The notes under the pieces were generated by a model. The model did no database searches. It was not told the origin of the DNA and saw nothing but the letters and a program-made list of their open reading frames with translations. From contig JABHRR010000062.1 in NCBI GenBank assembly GCA_018670095.1, forward strand, positions 1-37,144: 37,144 bases of DNA, given 5' to 3'. Positions 26,643 through 36,550 of the stretch are shown piece after piece. This DNA comes from Candidatus Woesearchaeota archaeon. Lineage in GTDB: Archaea; Nanobdellota; Nanobdellia; Woesearchaeales; GW2011-AR9. Position 1 is the stretch's first letter. Every line of letters starts with the position of its first letter. Made by a program: the position numbers and the translations under genes.

Positions 26643-28034
26643 TTATTCTTTGAAAAACGCTTTGTAAAACAAATACGAAGAATAAATGTCTGCTTTTGAA
26701 GTTACTTCACAAGGCGAATGCATTCCTAACAAAGATGGACCAGCATCTAGACAGTTCATTCCATAGCGAGATAAAAACATTGCAATTGTTCCGCCACCGC
26801 CAAGATCAATTTTTCCCAACTCGCCAGTTTGCCAAGCAATTTTATTTTTATCAAGAATTTCTCTAATGTATTGCATATATTCTGAGTGAGCATCCTGTGT
26901 AGAATACTTTCCACCGCCACCGCCATACTTCTCAACAGAAACACCCCTGCCAAGATAAGATGCATTGCTAGGATCATGCACATCTTTATAGTTCGGATTC
27001 ATTCCTGCAGTAACGTCAGCAGAAACAGCGTTAGAATTTTCAAAAAGATTAGAGACAGTTATTTTCAGTTTAGTTAACTGTGCATAATCATGAGCAAAAT
27101 TTTGCAAAACAAAACTTGCTGCTCCTGTATCACCCACAGAACCAATCTCTTCTTTATCAGCGAAAAATGCTACTGAAGTATTCTTTGGCTCTTTTGTTTC
27201 TAGTAACGCCATTAAAGAAGCATAAACACAAACTTTATCGTCTTGCCCATAAGCAGCAATTAATGAACTATCAAAACCAATATCCATTGGGTTAGTTACA
27301 GGAACTAATTCCAATTCGGCAATGGCAAAATCTTCTTCAATTAATCCGTACTCTTTATGCAAATATTTCAGAACAGTAAATTTAACTTGTTCTTTGATTT
27401 TATCGTCATCTACAGGAATACTGCCCACAAGAATGTTTAACTCTTCTCCTTCAATAATCTTATTTGCTTTTCGTTCCATTTGATTTCTTGCCAAATGAGG
27501 AAGCAAATCAGGAATGATAAATTTTGGTTCGTCGTCTTTATCGCCAATAGCAATGGTAACTTTCTTACCTTCTTTAGTAAAAGCCACACCATGCAAAGCT
27601 AACGGAGTATTAACCCAATGGTATTTCTTTACACCACCATAATAATGAGTTTTAATTAATCCAAATCCTGAATCTTCATACACCGGATGAGGTTTCAAAT
27701 CTAATCTGGGAGAATCAACATGGCTACCAATCAATTGCCACTTACTAGGATTTTTACCGATAATGGCAGCAAGAAGTGCTTTTCCTCGAACATTTTTGTA
27801 AATTTTATCGCCCTCTTTAACATTAGTAATAGTATTAATATCTTTAAAATCATTCTTTTTAAGAACTTTAACAACATTCTCAATACACAAACGTTCAGTC
27901 TTACTTTCTTTCAAGAATATTTTGTAGCTGTCTGCAAATTTGAAAACTTGGTCTTTCTTTAAATCGTGCCAGGAACTTTTTTTATCTAAGAAAATCTTTT
28001 TTTGTAACTTTTCGTTAACGCTCTTTTTTGCCAT
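26643..28034 (-). CDS. M18 family aminopeptidase (aspartyl aminopeptidase-like)
   Basis: LIGSHVDSPRLDLKP, FFADKEEIGSVGDTGA, GGGGKYSTQDAHSEY, LLGMHSPCEVTSKAD. Confidence 0.9.
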   Translation of the reverse strand: MAKKSVNEKLQKKIFLDKKSSWHDLKKDQVFKFADSYKIFLKESKTERLCIENVVKVLKKNDFKDINTITNVKEGDKIYKNVRGKALLAAIIGKNPSKWQLIGSHVDSPRLDLKPHPVYEDSGFGLIKTHYYGGVKKYHWVNTPLALHGVAFTKEGKKVTIAIGDKDDEPKFIIPDLLPHLARNQMERKANKIIEGEELNILVGSIPVDDDKIKEQVKFTVLKYLHKEYGLIEEDFAIAELELVPVTNPMDIGFDSSLIAAYGQDDKVCVYASLMALLETKEPKNTSVAFFADKEEIGSVGDTGAASFVLQNFAHDYAQLTKLKITVSNLFENSNAVSADVTAGMNPNYKDVHDPSNASYLGRGVSVEKYGGGGGKYSTQDAHSEYMQYIREILDKNKIAWQTGELGKIDLGGGGTIAMFLSRYGMNCLDAGPSLLGMHSPCEVTSKADIYSSYLFYKAFFKE

Positions 28035-28146
28035 AGTGACCCACCTCTGATTATAATGTAATAAATTATATGATTTAAGTATATAAGTGTTTTGGATTAG
28101 TTGATTTCAATTAACTTTTTATACATTAGCGATTTCTAATTGATAT

Positions 28147-28977
28147 ATGGATAAACTTCTCTTTGGGACAGCAGGAATACCAATCTCAACAATTAAAGCG
28201 ACAACTCTTACAGGAATTGAACAAGTTCGGAAGTTAGGATTGGATTGTATGGAATTAGAGTTTGTTCATTCAGTAAACATTACTGCAGAGAAAGCGCCGT
28301 TAGTAAAAGAGATTGCTGAGAAAAATAATATCCAGTTAACTTGTCATGGACAATATTTTATCAATTTAAGTTCTCTTGAACCAGAAAAGATTGCAGCCAG
28401 TAAAGAACGGATTTTGAAAGCAGCGAGAATAGCTCATCTTTGTGGCGCTAAATCAATGACTTTTCATGCTGGTTTCTATATGAAACAAGATCCGGAAGAA
28501 GTTTATCAGATGATCAAAGAAGGGATTATTGAGATTGTTGAGATTTTGAAAAAAGAAAATAATCCTATTTGGATTCGACCGGAAACTACAGGTAAAGCTA
28601 CGCAATGGGGTTCTATTGAAGAGATTGTAAGATTATCTAAAGAAGTTGAACAAGTTCTTCCTTGTATTGATTTCTCCCACATTTATGCAAGGTCAATAGG
28701 CAAATTAAATTATTTAGAAGATTTCCGAGAGATATTGAAATTAGTTGAAACAGAGTTAGGAAGAAAAGCGTTAGACAATATGCACATTCATCTTTCTGGA
28801 ATTCATCATGGTGAGAAAGGTGAGAGGCATCATTTGATATTAAAAGAATCTAAGTTTAATTATTCAGCGGTCTTACAAGCATTAAAAGAATTTGATTGTA
28901 AAGGGATTGTTATTTGTGAAAGTCCGATTATTGAAAAGGATGCGTTGTTGTTGCAGAAGAAATACAAAGAGATATGA
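28147..28977 (+). CDS. nfo: Endonuclease IV-like TIM-barrel (AP endonuclease family 2)
   Basis: CHGQYFINLSS, FHAG, RPETTGKATQWGS, CIDFSHIYAR, HIHLSGIHHGEKGERHH, ICESP metal-ligand pattern. Confidence 0.87.
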   Translation: MDKLLFGTAGIPISTIKATTLTGIEQVRKLGLDCMELEFVHSVNITAEKAPLVKEIAEKNNIQLTCHGQYFINLSSLEPEKIAASKERILKAARIAHLCGAKSMTFHAGFYMKQDPEEVYQMIKEGIIEIVEILKKENNPIWIRPETTGKATQWGSIEEIVRLSKEVEQVLPCIDFSHIYARSIGKLNYLEDFREILKLVETELGRKALDNMHIHLSGIHHGEKGERHHLILKESKFNYSAVLQALKEFDCKGIVICESPIIEKDALLLQKKYKEI

Positions 28978-29048
28978 TGTTTAAAACAGAGATATAATTT
29001 CTAGAGTAAACAAATATTTATAACCAATAATCAAAAATAAGAGTAAAG

Positions 29049-29495
29049 ATGAAAAAATTAACTAATATTGTGTTATCTTTGTTGTTAGGTTCAGCACTTT
29101 CTTGTAAAGAAATTAATAGCGAAATAAATTTAGTTGACAAACCAGTTACAAGCCAATCATACCAAGAGATAGAATTAAAAGATGCTTTAAATTCAGATAG
29201 TTATCTCCAGTTAGGATTATCACAAAGAACTTATTCTAATGGTCAACAGTTATGGGGATACGTTTTAAAAGCTAAAGGAGAAAAAACAATTTATGCTTCC
29301 TCAACTGTTGCTTTTTACAAAAACTTAGAGTTAGTATTAGATGAAGTTAAAAGAGAAGTGGGTCCTCTTCCATCTATGTTAATTTTTGATAATGATCTAG
29401 ACAGAAACGGAGCAGATGATTTTAGTCAACAAACAATGACAGAAATAATCTCTCAATTAGGAAGTAAAAGAGTTGCTTACCTTAACAAAAAATGA
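29049..29495 (+). CDS. Putative secreted or lipoprotein-like hypothetical
   Basis: MKKLTNIVLSLLLGSALSCKE signal peptide with lipobox-like Cys; overlaps the next start. Confidence 0.6.
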   Translation: MKKLTNIVLSLLLGSALSCKEINSEINLVDKPVTSQSYQEIELKDALNSDSYLQLGLSQRTYSNGQQLWGYVLKAKGEKTIYASSTVAFYKNLELVLDEVKREVGPLPSMLIFDNDLDRNGADDFSQQTMTEIISQLGSKRVAYLNKK

Positions 29496-30007
29496 CATTT
29501 GCATTTGGTCATCTGATTGGGGCTTGGATAGTTGGTAAAGGATATGAACTTATTTCTAAGAAAAAGATTCATCGTTATGGTTGGTTTTTCTTACTTTTAG
29601 GAGGAGTTCTACCAGACATTGATTATTTGTTTGAATGGATTTTAAGTTCTTCATCACATCGAACTTTTACTCATAGTCTTACTTTTGTTTTACTTGTTTT
29701 TATAACGTTATTCATCATTTCACTTTTTATTAAAGAAAAAGAGATTAAAAAATTAACTTTTTTTTTATGTTTGGGAATGTTAGTGCACATCTTTATTGAC
29801 TTTATTTCTCTACAAGGAATACCTTTATTTTGGCCGTTAAATTATTATTACTCTATTTTTGGGGTTACTTTAGGTAAAATTGGTCCCTCAATGATTAATG
29901 CCACCACTGAATTTATGAGAACCTCATTAAAACTAGCAATCTTAGACATGGGTTTAGGAACAATTTGGATATTTTATCTGTGGTTTAGTAAAAAAATAGA
30001 TTTCTAA
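29492..30007 (+). CDS. Membrane-bound metal-dependent hydrolase, YdjM/DUF457-like
   Basis: GGVLPDIDYLFEW, HRTFTHSL, HIFIDFIS motifs in a multi-TM protein. Confidence 0.82.
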   Translation: MTFAFGHLIGAWIVGKGYELISKKKIHRYGWFFLLLGGVLPDIDYLFEWILSSSSHRTFTHSLTFVLLVFITLFIISLFIKEKEIKKLTFFLCLGMLVHIFIDFISLQGIPLFWPLNYYYSIFGVTLGKIGPSMINATTEFMRTSLKLAILDMGLGTIWIFYLWFSKKIDF

Positions 30008-30047
30008 ATGGTAAATATTTATAAATTAAAGAAATCTTCCATCTAAT

Positions 30048-30665
30048 ATGCCAGCACATCTTGATAATAAGAAGTTAATATCTTTATTTCCCGAATTTCA
30101 ACCAATGAGGGTTAAGTACAAAGACGTCTTTAACTTAAAAGCGTTCTATGAAGCGTTACGTGAATGGTTAGTTGAACATGAATGGAAAGATTTGGAAGAT
30201 GGATTTGATCATTGGGAAACATTTTACGGAGAAAGGATTTCACAAGGTGGTTCCAGAGAAATTTGGATGCAATGGCGACCAACAAAGAATGCAGGAAATC
30301 CACAAATACAATATTATGTTGACATTGACTGGCATTGTATTGGAGTATCATCTACTGAAATAGTACATAATGGTAAGAAAATTAAAACTAATAAAGGGGA
30401 AGTAGAACTAAACGTCCGTGTTTATATTGAAAAGAAATATGAAGAAGATTGGAAAAAAAATTGGTTCTTAAAACATTTTATTAAACTGTTTACAAATAGA
30501 ATTTATAATCAAACAATAGAGTTAGCAGAAAAAGAACTTTATCAAGAAATTTATGCCATGCAGAACTTTATCAAACAATGGTTTAAAATGAAAAGATATT
30601 TACCATATGAAGAAACAAAAAGCTTCTTCCCATCAGAAGCTTATCCTAGTCATATGAAAGAATAG
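30048..30665 (+). CDS. Hypothetical protein, 205 aa
   Basis: Complete ORF with ATATTTATAAATT promoter just upstream. Confidence 0.7.
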   Translation: MPAHLDNKKLISLFPEFQPMRVKYKDVFNLKAFYEALREWLVEHEWKDLEDGFDHWETFYGERISQGGSREIWMQWRPTKNAGNPQIQYYVDIDWHCIGVSSTEIVHNGKKIKTNKGEVELNVRVYIEKKYEEDWKKNWFLKHFIKLFTNRIYNQTIELAEKELYQEIYAMQNFIKQWFKMKRYLPYEETKSFFPSEAYPSHMKE

Positions 30666-30670
30666 GTTTT

Positions 30671-31639
30671 CTAGAGAAAGTTAAAATAGTTAATTCCATA
30701 TTCTTTTGAAATGATAACTGATTCATAACCTCTAATAAAATCAAACTTATTTTTTAAGTCTCTCATAATTTGATGGAACTCTGTGAAATTGTCAACATTA
30801 AATTCAAATTCTAAATCCCAACTTCCTACACATTTAATAATTGTAAATATTTGTGGTAATTGTTCAACATAACTAATCAATTTTTTTTCTTTAGCCGAAG
30901 TCCGGTTTGTTAAATAAACCATACACTTAATAAATTCTTTTTCAAATTTTTTATAATCTAAGCCAATCCGATAAGCATTAATCACTCCTGATTTTTCCAT
31001 CTTCTTAATTCGATGAATTATTGCCCCGCTAGTTAATTTTGTTTTTTTTGCCAATTCTAACACTTGCACACGAGAATTATCTGAAAGGCAAGCAAGAATA
31101 TGATGGTCCGTTTTGTCTAATAAATTATTAGTGATTTCACCACCAACAATTGTGTTCTTAATCTCTTTAGAATTTGTTAACCATTTACGATTATAAGTGC
31201 TAAAGAATAAGGTGGTAGAGAGTTCTCGGTTAAGAATGTTACCAGAAAATTTATTCATGATCTTAGTTAAGTATTCATTAAAATGATTAATGTCCTTTGC
31301 GCCAAAACTAATCACCATATCATATTTCCCACTACAACTAGTAACCCAAGGAATTTTTAATTCTTCAGTAAAATAATGGTACATCTCTTTTTCTTTCTCT
31401 TCTGTAACATGTTGAAATGATAAATATATTTTATAAACTTGCATTCCTAACTTTGCCAAATTAATTTCTGTAAAGAAACGAACAATGATTTTTTCATTAA
31501 CTAATCTCTTAACTCGATAATTAACTACTTCTTTACTAGTCTTTAACTTTTTTGCAATGATATTAAAACTAGATCGGGAGTTGTTCTCTAATTCCCACAA
31601 GATCTTTTTATCTAACTTATCAAGTTTTATTAGACTCAT
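30671..31639 (-). CDS. Tandem-duplicated Lrp/AsnC family transcriptional regulator
   Basis: Two HTH units (LDKLDKKILWELENNSRSSFNIIAKKLKTS; LDKTDHHILACLSDNSRVQVLELAKKTKL), each followed by an Lrp-like region. Confidence 0.88.
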   Translation of the reverse strand: MSLIKLDKLDKKILWELENNSRSSFNIIAKKLKTSKEVVNYRVKRLVNEKIIVRFFTEINLAKLGMQVYKIYLSFQHVTEEKEKEMYHYFTEELKIPWVTSCSGKYDMVISFGAKDINHFNEYLTKIMNKFSGNILNRELSTTLFFSTYNRKWLTNSKEIKNTIVGGEITNNLLDKTDHHILACLSDNSRVQVLELAKKTKLTSGAIIHRIKKMEKSGVINAYRIGLDYKKFEKEFIKCMVYLTNRTSAKEKKLISYVEQLPQIFTIIKCVGSWDLEFEFNVDNFTEFHQIMRDLKNKFDFIRGYESVIISKEYGINYFNFL

Positions 31640-31768
31640 TTTTTACCATAATTTAATATAGTTTATAAAATTTTCCATTAAAATATAAAAAGTAGCTGAA
31701 AGTTTTATTAAGTACGTTGATGCAATTTAGATTGAGGTTGAGTTCTAAGGATGTTTTGGAGATAAAAA

Positions 31769-31984
31769 ATGAGAAATTACAACCCATTACACAAAGCAAC
31801 CAAATATGTAGGGATAACAAAAAGTTTAATTGGCGGAGCAGGAGCTGCTTGCTTCTATTTTGAAGAACCAAAAGCTGCTGCCGTGCTGGCGGGAGTGTAT
31901 CTAGCAGGAGAGATTTTCTTACGGAAGGCCAATGAGAAAAAAATTAGTGATTTAGAGAAGAGGTTAAAAGATGAAAAAAGATAA
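31769..31984 (+). CDS. Small hydrophobic protein, 71 aa
   Basis: ORF preceded by GGAG at -13; overlaps next ORF by 14 bp. Confidence 0.6.
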   Translation: MRNYNPLHKATKYVGITKSLIGGAGAACFYFEEPKAAAVLAGVYLAGEIFLRKANEKKISDLEKRLKDEKR

Positions 31985-32273
31985 TCCATTTGCACATTTA
32001 CCGGATTTGACAGATCGGTTGGACGATTGGAGAGAGAATTTTAAACCAGTAGAAATTGCTGAATTTAAATTTTATTCTCCTAGGTCACCAACTAAGTTAA
32101 GATACGTTGCCGGCAGAGCTACTCGCGAAGATGGAAGAGAGTGGTTAGTTTCTGGTTCTGAAATGCACAGCTTGGGAGTAGTTCTTGGTGATTCTTTTAC
32201 ACTTGATAGTTGCCTTAATTACAGGATAATAAAAAAATACAAGAAAGATGGAGAAAATAAAAAATGGAAATAA
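31971..32273 (+). CDS. Hypothetical protein, 100 aa
   Basis: Overlapping ORF in apparent operon. Confidence 0.65.
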   Translation: MKKDNPFAHLPDLTDRLDDWRENFKPVEIAEFKFYSPRSPTKLRYVAGRATREDGREWLVSGSEMHSLGVVLGDSFTLDSCLNYRIIKKYKKDGENKKWK

Positions 32274-33064
32274 TAAACTCATCAAGAAAAGATGAAATTT
32301 TAGAAAGAATTCAAGAGGTTAGAGAAAGTAAAAGATTTAACACAGATGGAAGTTTGAGAGAGATAATTCGTAATTTGGAAAGAACTAAAGCTCTTAAAAG
32401 AGTTAGGGGAGGTCACGAGATTAATTATTCTAATTGGCAGGATTATGATGCTGGAGAAAATCGGTTGTTAGGGTGGGCTTCTTTTCACGATCGAGGTGCA
32501 GCAAGGAGGGAAGTCGCAGCTTACAATCGATTAGTTAGGGGCGGAAGAACGAAGAGAGAAAAGTTCTTTGAACTGTGGACGGAAATATTTGCTTCGTTTT
32601 CTCCGACTGTAGTATGTTATACTGGAGGAACTAACCTTGCTGAGGATCTTAGTTACCACCTGAGTCACGAACTAAATGAAAAAGTTAGAAACGTTTACTT
32701 CCATGGTGAAGTTTGGCGTGATGACGACTTTTGGCCTCTGTTGCCCAATTTGACTAAAGAAGGAAATATTCCATTTAAAGAATTTGTCGATGTAAAAAAA
32801 GGAGACCGAGCAATCATCTATGATAGTTTAATGGATCCATTCACTATTGGAGGGATAGCAGAACTATTACAAGAGAAAGGAGCAAAAGTTTTAGGAGTGG
32901 CAGGAATGTTTGCTACAACACAATTTGATCCTGAGTATGCTTTACCAATGGCTAAAATTAATCTTAAAGGTTCTCCAAAAGGAGTTGGCAAGTGGAAGTT
33001 TTATTGTCCAGAAATCTATGATAACGCGAAAAATGAAAAAGATTTAAGATTAAGAAAAAAATGA
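32264..33064 (+). CDS. Putative type I phosphoribosyltransferase-fold protein
   Basis: VKKGDRAIIYDSLMDPFTIGGIAELLQEKGAKVLGVAGMF resembles the PRPP-loop strand-loop-helix, degenerate. Confidence 0.5.
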   Translation: MEIINSSRKDEILERIQEVRESKRFNTDGSLREIIRNLERTKALKRVRGGHEINYSNWQDYDAGENRLLGWASFHDRGAARREVAAYNRLVRGGRTKREKFFELWTEIFASFSPTVVCYTGGTNLAEDLSYHLSHELNEKVRNVYFHGEVWRDDDFWPLLPNLTKEGNIPFKEFVDVKKGDRAIIYDSLMDPFTIGGIAELLQEKGAKVLGVAGMFATTQFDPEYALPMAKINLKGSPKGVGKWKFYCPEIYDNAKNEKDLRLRKK

Positions 33065-33139
33065 GAAACTTAAAATAAAAACAATAATACTAATATTTCC
33101 CAGAAATATTTATATAACTATTACTATTAGTCCTATTTT

Positions 33140-34717
33140 ATGGCTAAAGAAAAAAATGAAAAGAGATCTTATCATTGGACAGACATCACTGCTGAGAATA
33201 TTATCCGAGAGAAAGGAGATAAAGATAGTTACGTTTTAGCAGCAGGGATAACTCCTAGTGGGGTAGTCCATGTAGGAAACTTCAGAGAAATGATTACTGT
33301 TGATTTAGTTAAGCGAGCTTTAGAAAAGAAAGGTAAAAAAGTTCGTTTTATTTATTCTTGGGATGATTACGATGTATTCAGAAAAGTTCCTAGTAACATG
33401 CCGCAACAAGAGATGTTAGAAAAACATTTAAGGAAAGCGATTGTTGATGTTCCCGATCCGTTTGATAAAGATGAAAGTTATGCTCGGCATAATGAACTTG
33501 CTGTTGAAAAAGATATTGCAAAAGTAGGAATAACGCCAGAATTTATTTATCAAAGTAAGATGTATCGTGATGGAAAGTATGTTGAAGAAATTAAAACTGC
33601 TTTAGAGAATAATAAAATTATCAAAAAGATTCTTAACGAACATAGAGAAAATCCGCTTGATAAAGATTGGTTGCCAATATCTATCTTTTGTGAGAAATGT
33701 GGTAAAGATACGATTAAGAAACTTGAATGGAGAGGCGGTTATGACATTTATTATAAGTGTGAATGTAATTTTGAAGACGAATTTGATTTCAAAAAGAAAC
33801 CATTATTAAAACTTAAATGGCGTATTGATTGGCCAATGCGTTGGCATTACGAAAATGTTGACTTTGAACCAGGCGGAAAAGATCATTCAGCTTCCGGGGG
33901 TAGTTTTGATACTGGCAAACGAATTTGTAAAGAAGTTTATGGTTCTGATGCTCCATCATATATCATGTATGAATGGATTGGTATCAAAGGAAAAGGACAG
34001 TTTGCTTCCTCTTCTGGAAATGTAATTACCGTTAATGAACTACTTGAAGTTTATGAACCAGAAATGGTTAGATATTTATTTGCAGGTACTCGACCAAACA
34101 GAGAATTTCAAATTTCTTTTGATACTGATGTTTTAGCTCTTTATGAAGAGTTTGACAAAGTTGAAAGAATTTATTATGGATTAGAAGATATTAATGAGAA
34201 AGAAAATAGTAAAGCCAAAGTTGCTTATGAATTAAGTTATATCGGCGAAATTCCGAAAACTATTCCTTACCAACCAAGTTTTAGACATTTAACAACTTTA
34301 TTACAAATATACGATTTTGATATCAATAAAGTGATTGGTTATTTTGTTAACGAATTAAAGAATGAACATGATAAAAATCGGTTAAGAACTAGAGCAGAAT
34401 GTGCAAAGAACTGGATCCAAAAACATGCTCCGGAAGATTTTAGATTTCATGTTCAGGATAAATGTCAAGTAACTTTAGTTGACAAAGAGAAGAAGATTTT
34501 ACATCAGATTGCTGAGAAATTAGTTGAGAAGGATTGGAATGATAAAGAGTTACATGAAGAAATGTACATCTTAGTTAAAAATAACGAATTTCCTGTTGGA
34601 GATTTCTTTAAATTAGCTTATCGAGTATTGGTTAATAAAGATAAAGGCCCAAGGTTAGCTAGTTTTATCTTAGAAATTGGGAAAGAGAAAGTAGCTGAAT
34701 TGTTTAAGAGCGTTTAA
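33140..34717 (+). CDS. lysS: Class I lysyl-tRNA synthetase
   Basis: GITPSGVVHVGNFREMITVDLV (HIGH-like), YSWDDYDVFRKVP, KGQFASSSGNVITV (KMSKS-like). Confidence 0.95.
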   Translation: MAKEKNEKRSYHWTDITAENIIREKGDKDSYVLAAGITPSGVVHVGNFREMITVDLVKRALEKKGKKVRFIYSWDDYDVFRKVPSNMPQQEMLEKHLRKAIVDVPDPFDKDESYARHNELAVEKDIAKVGITPEFIYQSKMYRDGKYVEEIKTALENNKIIKKILNEHRENPLDKDWLPISIFCEKCGKDTIKKLEWRGGYDIYYKCECNFEDEFDFKKKPLLKLKWRIDWPMRWHYENVDFEPGGKDHSASGGSFDTGKRICKEVYGSDAPSYIMYEWIGIKGKGQFASSSGNVITVNELLEVYEPEMVRYLFAGTRPNREFQISFDTDVLALYEEFDKVERIYYGLEDINEKENSKAKVAYELSYIGEIPKTIPYQPSFRHLTTLLQIYDFDINKVIGYFVNELKNEHDKNRLRTRAECAKNWIQKHAPEDFRFHVQDKCQVTLVDKEKKILHQIAEKLVEKDWNDKELHEEMYILVKNNEFPVGDFFKLAYRVLVNKDKGPRLASFILEIGKEKVAELFKSV

Positions 34718-34803
34718 AAACCGAATTATTTATATACAAAAAAAACTTGTTTTTTTGGATTAAAAATAGAAGATTTTAAAAACCCTTAAAAAATACTATT
34801 AAT

Positions 34804-35175
34804 ATGGTGATAGCTGATACTGCGATAGATGGAATTCAACCATTGATAGATTTCTTTCAACCAATCTTTGTTAAAGCTAGTTTAGTTGTCGGTGGTATAT
34901 TTGGAGTATATCTTTTATTATTAATTGCTAGAGTGCATTATGAACGGAAAAAAGTTAAACTTTTACAAGATATCCGTTTTGATTTAGATCAGTTAAATAT
35001 GTTTCACGGAATTAAAACTCACAAACAAAAGTATGGGATTATTAGGGGTACATTTGATTTTTTCAGAAGAAAGAGAAGAGAAAAGAAAGTTGCTAAAGAG
35101 TTTAGTTCTAATAGTGAAACAGAAGAAAAACCACATAAAAAGAAGCACAGACATAAACGTAAACACAAAAAATGA
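34804..35175 (+). CDS. Single-TM protein with extremely basic His/Lys C-terminus
   Basis: TM SLVVGGIFGVYLLLLIA; tail KPHKKKHRHKRKHKK; overlaps next start. Confidence 0.65.
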   Translation: MVIADTAIDGIQPLIDFFQPIFVKASLVVGGIFGVYLLLLIARVHYERKKVKLLQDIRFDLDQLNMFHGIKTHKQKYGIIRGTFDFFRRKRREKKVAKEFSSNSETEEKPHKKKHRHKRKHKK

Positions 35176-35858
35176 AGATTACTGTTAAGAAGAGTGTTTT
35201 TAGAAAATTTAATTCTTTAAAGATTGGGATTGTATTAGTAAAAGGAATTGATAATAAAAATAAACTAAATGAATCTCGACATTTATTACATGAAATTGAA
35301 GAATTGATCAAATTAACTTTTAACAAAGAGACAATAAAAAATCACGATTTAATTTCTCCTTGGGCAGTTGCTCAGGAAGAGTTTGGTAAAAAAGCTAAAC
35401 ATTATCATACCGCTGTGGAGAAGTTGTTAAAGAAAGTTTTAAGCGGAAAAAATATTAAAAGTAAAGATGTGTTGACTAATTTAATGAGGTGTGTTGCTTT
35501 AAAACATATTGTTCCTTTTGGAGTGGACAATTATTCTAAGATTAATGGTGATCTTACTTTTGCATTGTCTTCGGGAAAAGAAAAAGTAGGTGCTTTAAGA
35601 GAGATAAAGAAAGGTGCTCTTTATTACAAAGATGAAAAAAGTATTTTAGGAACAAAGTTAGATTATTGGAAGTCTAAAAGAACAACGTTAGATAATAAAA
35701 GTACTTCTGCATTAATTCATTTTGAAGTTATGTTACCGGTCACACAGAAAAAATTGAACGAGATTGTTAAAGAAACGGCTGATTTAGTGAAAACGTTCTG
35801 TGGTGGCGATGTTAAAGTTTATTTCTTGAATGAGAAAGTTAATAGCGTTATGGTTTAA
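35172..35858 (+). CDS. B3/B4 tRNA-binding-domain protein (PheRS beta-like free-standing)
   Basis: SPWAVAQEEFGKKAKHYHTAVEKLLKKVLSG...VPFGVDNYSKINGDLTFALSSGKE. Confidence 0.8.
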   Translation: MKITVKKSVFRKFNSLKIGIVLVKGIDNKNKLNESRHLLHEIEELIKLTFNKETIKNHDLISPWAVAQEEFGKKAKHYHTAVEKLLKKVLSGKNIKSKDVLTNLMRCVALKHIVPFGVDNYSKINGDLTFALSSGKEKVGALREIKKGALYYKDEKSILGTKLDYWKSKRTTLDNKSTSALIHFEVMLPVTQKKLNEIVKETADLVKTFCGGDVKVYFLNEKVNSVMV

Positions 35859-35859
35859 A

Positions 35860-36546
35860 ATGAATCTTAAAAATAGAATTTATCCGGGAATAACTTGTAC
35901 TTCTGCTATTCGTAAAAAAGACCATTGGCGAGCACAATTGAAAGAAGTTAATAAATTAGGAATTAAAGAAGTAGCTTTATTTCCGACAACTCTGGGAATT
36001 AAACAAAGAAAAGAATTGTATCAAGAGTTAGAAAAATCTTGCATCAAGAAGATTAAATTAGTACACATGCGTGGAGAAGATTTTACGGAAGAAGAGATGG
36101 AATATTTCTATAAACGTTGGAAAACAAGATTGTTTAATTGTCATGAGAAATATTTTGATCAATTGTACAAGAAATTTCCTAAGTTTAGAAAGAATATTGT
36201 TTTAGAGTTAAATTATGATAATAAAATTGAAAATAAACTTCTTCCTAAGAAGATGGGTGGATTTTGTATTGATTTATCACATATTAAATGTGCGAAAGAG
36301 TTACATAAATTAGAATGGGATTATATGATGAATCATTTGAAAGATACAAAGTTTATGGCTAATCATTTGAACGGCTATAGTAAAAACAAAAAAAGAGATT
36401 TACATTTTGTTAACAATGTTAAAGAATTCGATTATCTGAAAGAATTACCGAAGAAGATTTTCAGTAAAGTAATTGCTTTAGAGTTAGAGAACACGATTAA
36501 AGAGCAGTTGAAGTTTAAAGATTATATTGTGCGGTTGATGAAATAA
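35860..36546 (+). CDS. Putative TIM-barrel-like hypothetical protein
   Basis: MNLKNRIYPGITCTSAIRK...; starts 1 bp after previous stop; alternating beta/alpha pattern. Confidence 0.6.
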   Translation: MNLKNRIYPGITCTSAIRKKDHWRAQLKEVNKLGIKEVALFPTTLGIKQRKELYQELEKSCIKKIKLVHMRGEDFTEEEMEYFYKRWKTRLFNCHEKYFDQLYKKFPKFRKNIVLELNYDNKIENKLLPKKMGGFCIDLSHIKCAKELHKLEWDYMMNHLKDTKFMANHLNGYSKNKKRDLHFVNNVKEFDYLKELPKKIFSKVIALELENTIKEQLKFKDYIVRLMK

Positions 36547-36550
36547 TAAT

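Noticed and set aside
26114-26653. 179-aa plus-strand ORF rich in Phe/Ser/Cys (and 26314-26568)
   Set aside because: Antisense shadow of the Glu/Pro/Ala repeat gene; composition is an artefact.
29049-29495. Bacterial-type lipoprotein lipobox (SALSC)
   Set aside because: -3/-1 residues are not canonical; kept only as a putative secreted protein.
31653-31871. 72-aa minus ORF
   Set aside because: Overlaps the promoter and start of the 31769 operon antisense; composition typical of AT-rich noise.
34739-34756. AAAAAAAC-TT-GTTTTTTT dyad downstream of lysS
   Set aside because: A/T-only hairpin with a 2-nt loop is weak and likely by chance in this composition; not called a terminator.
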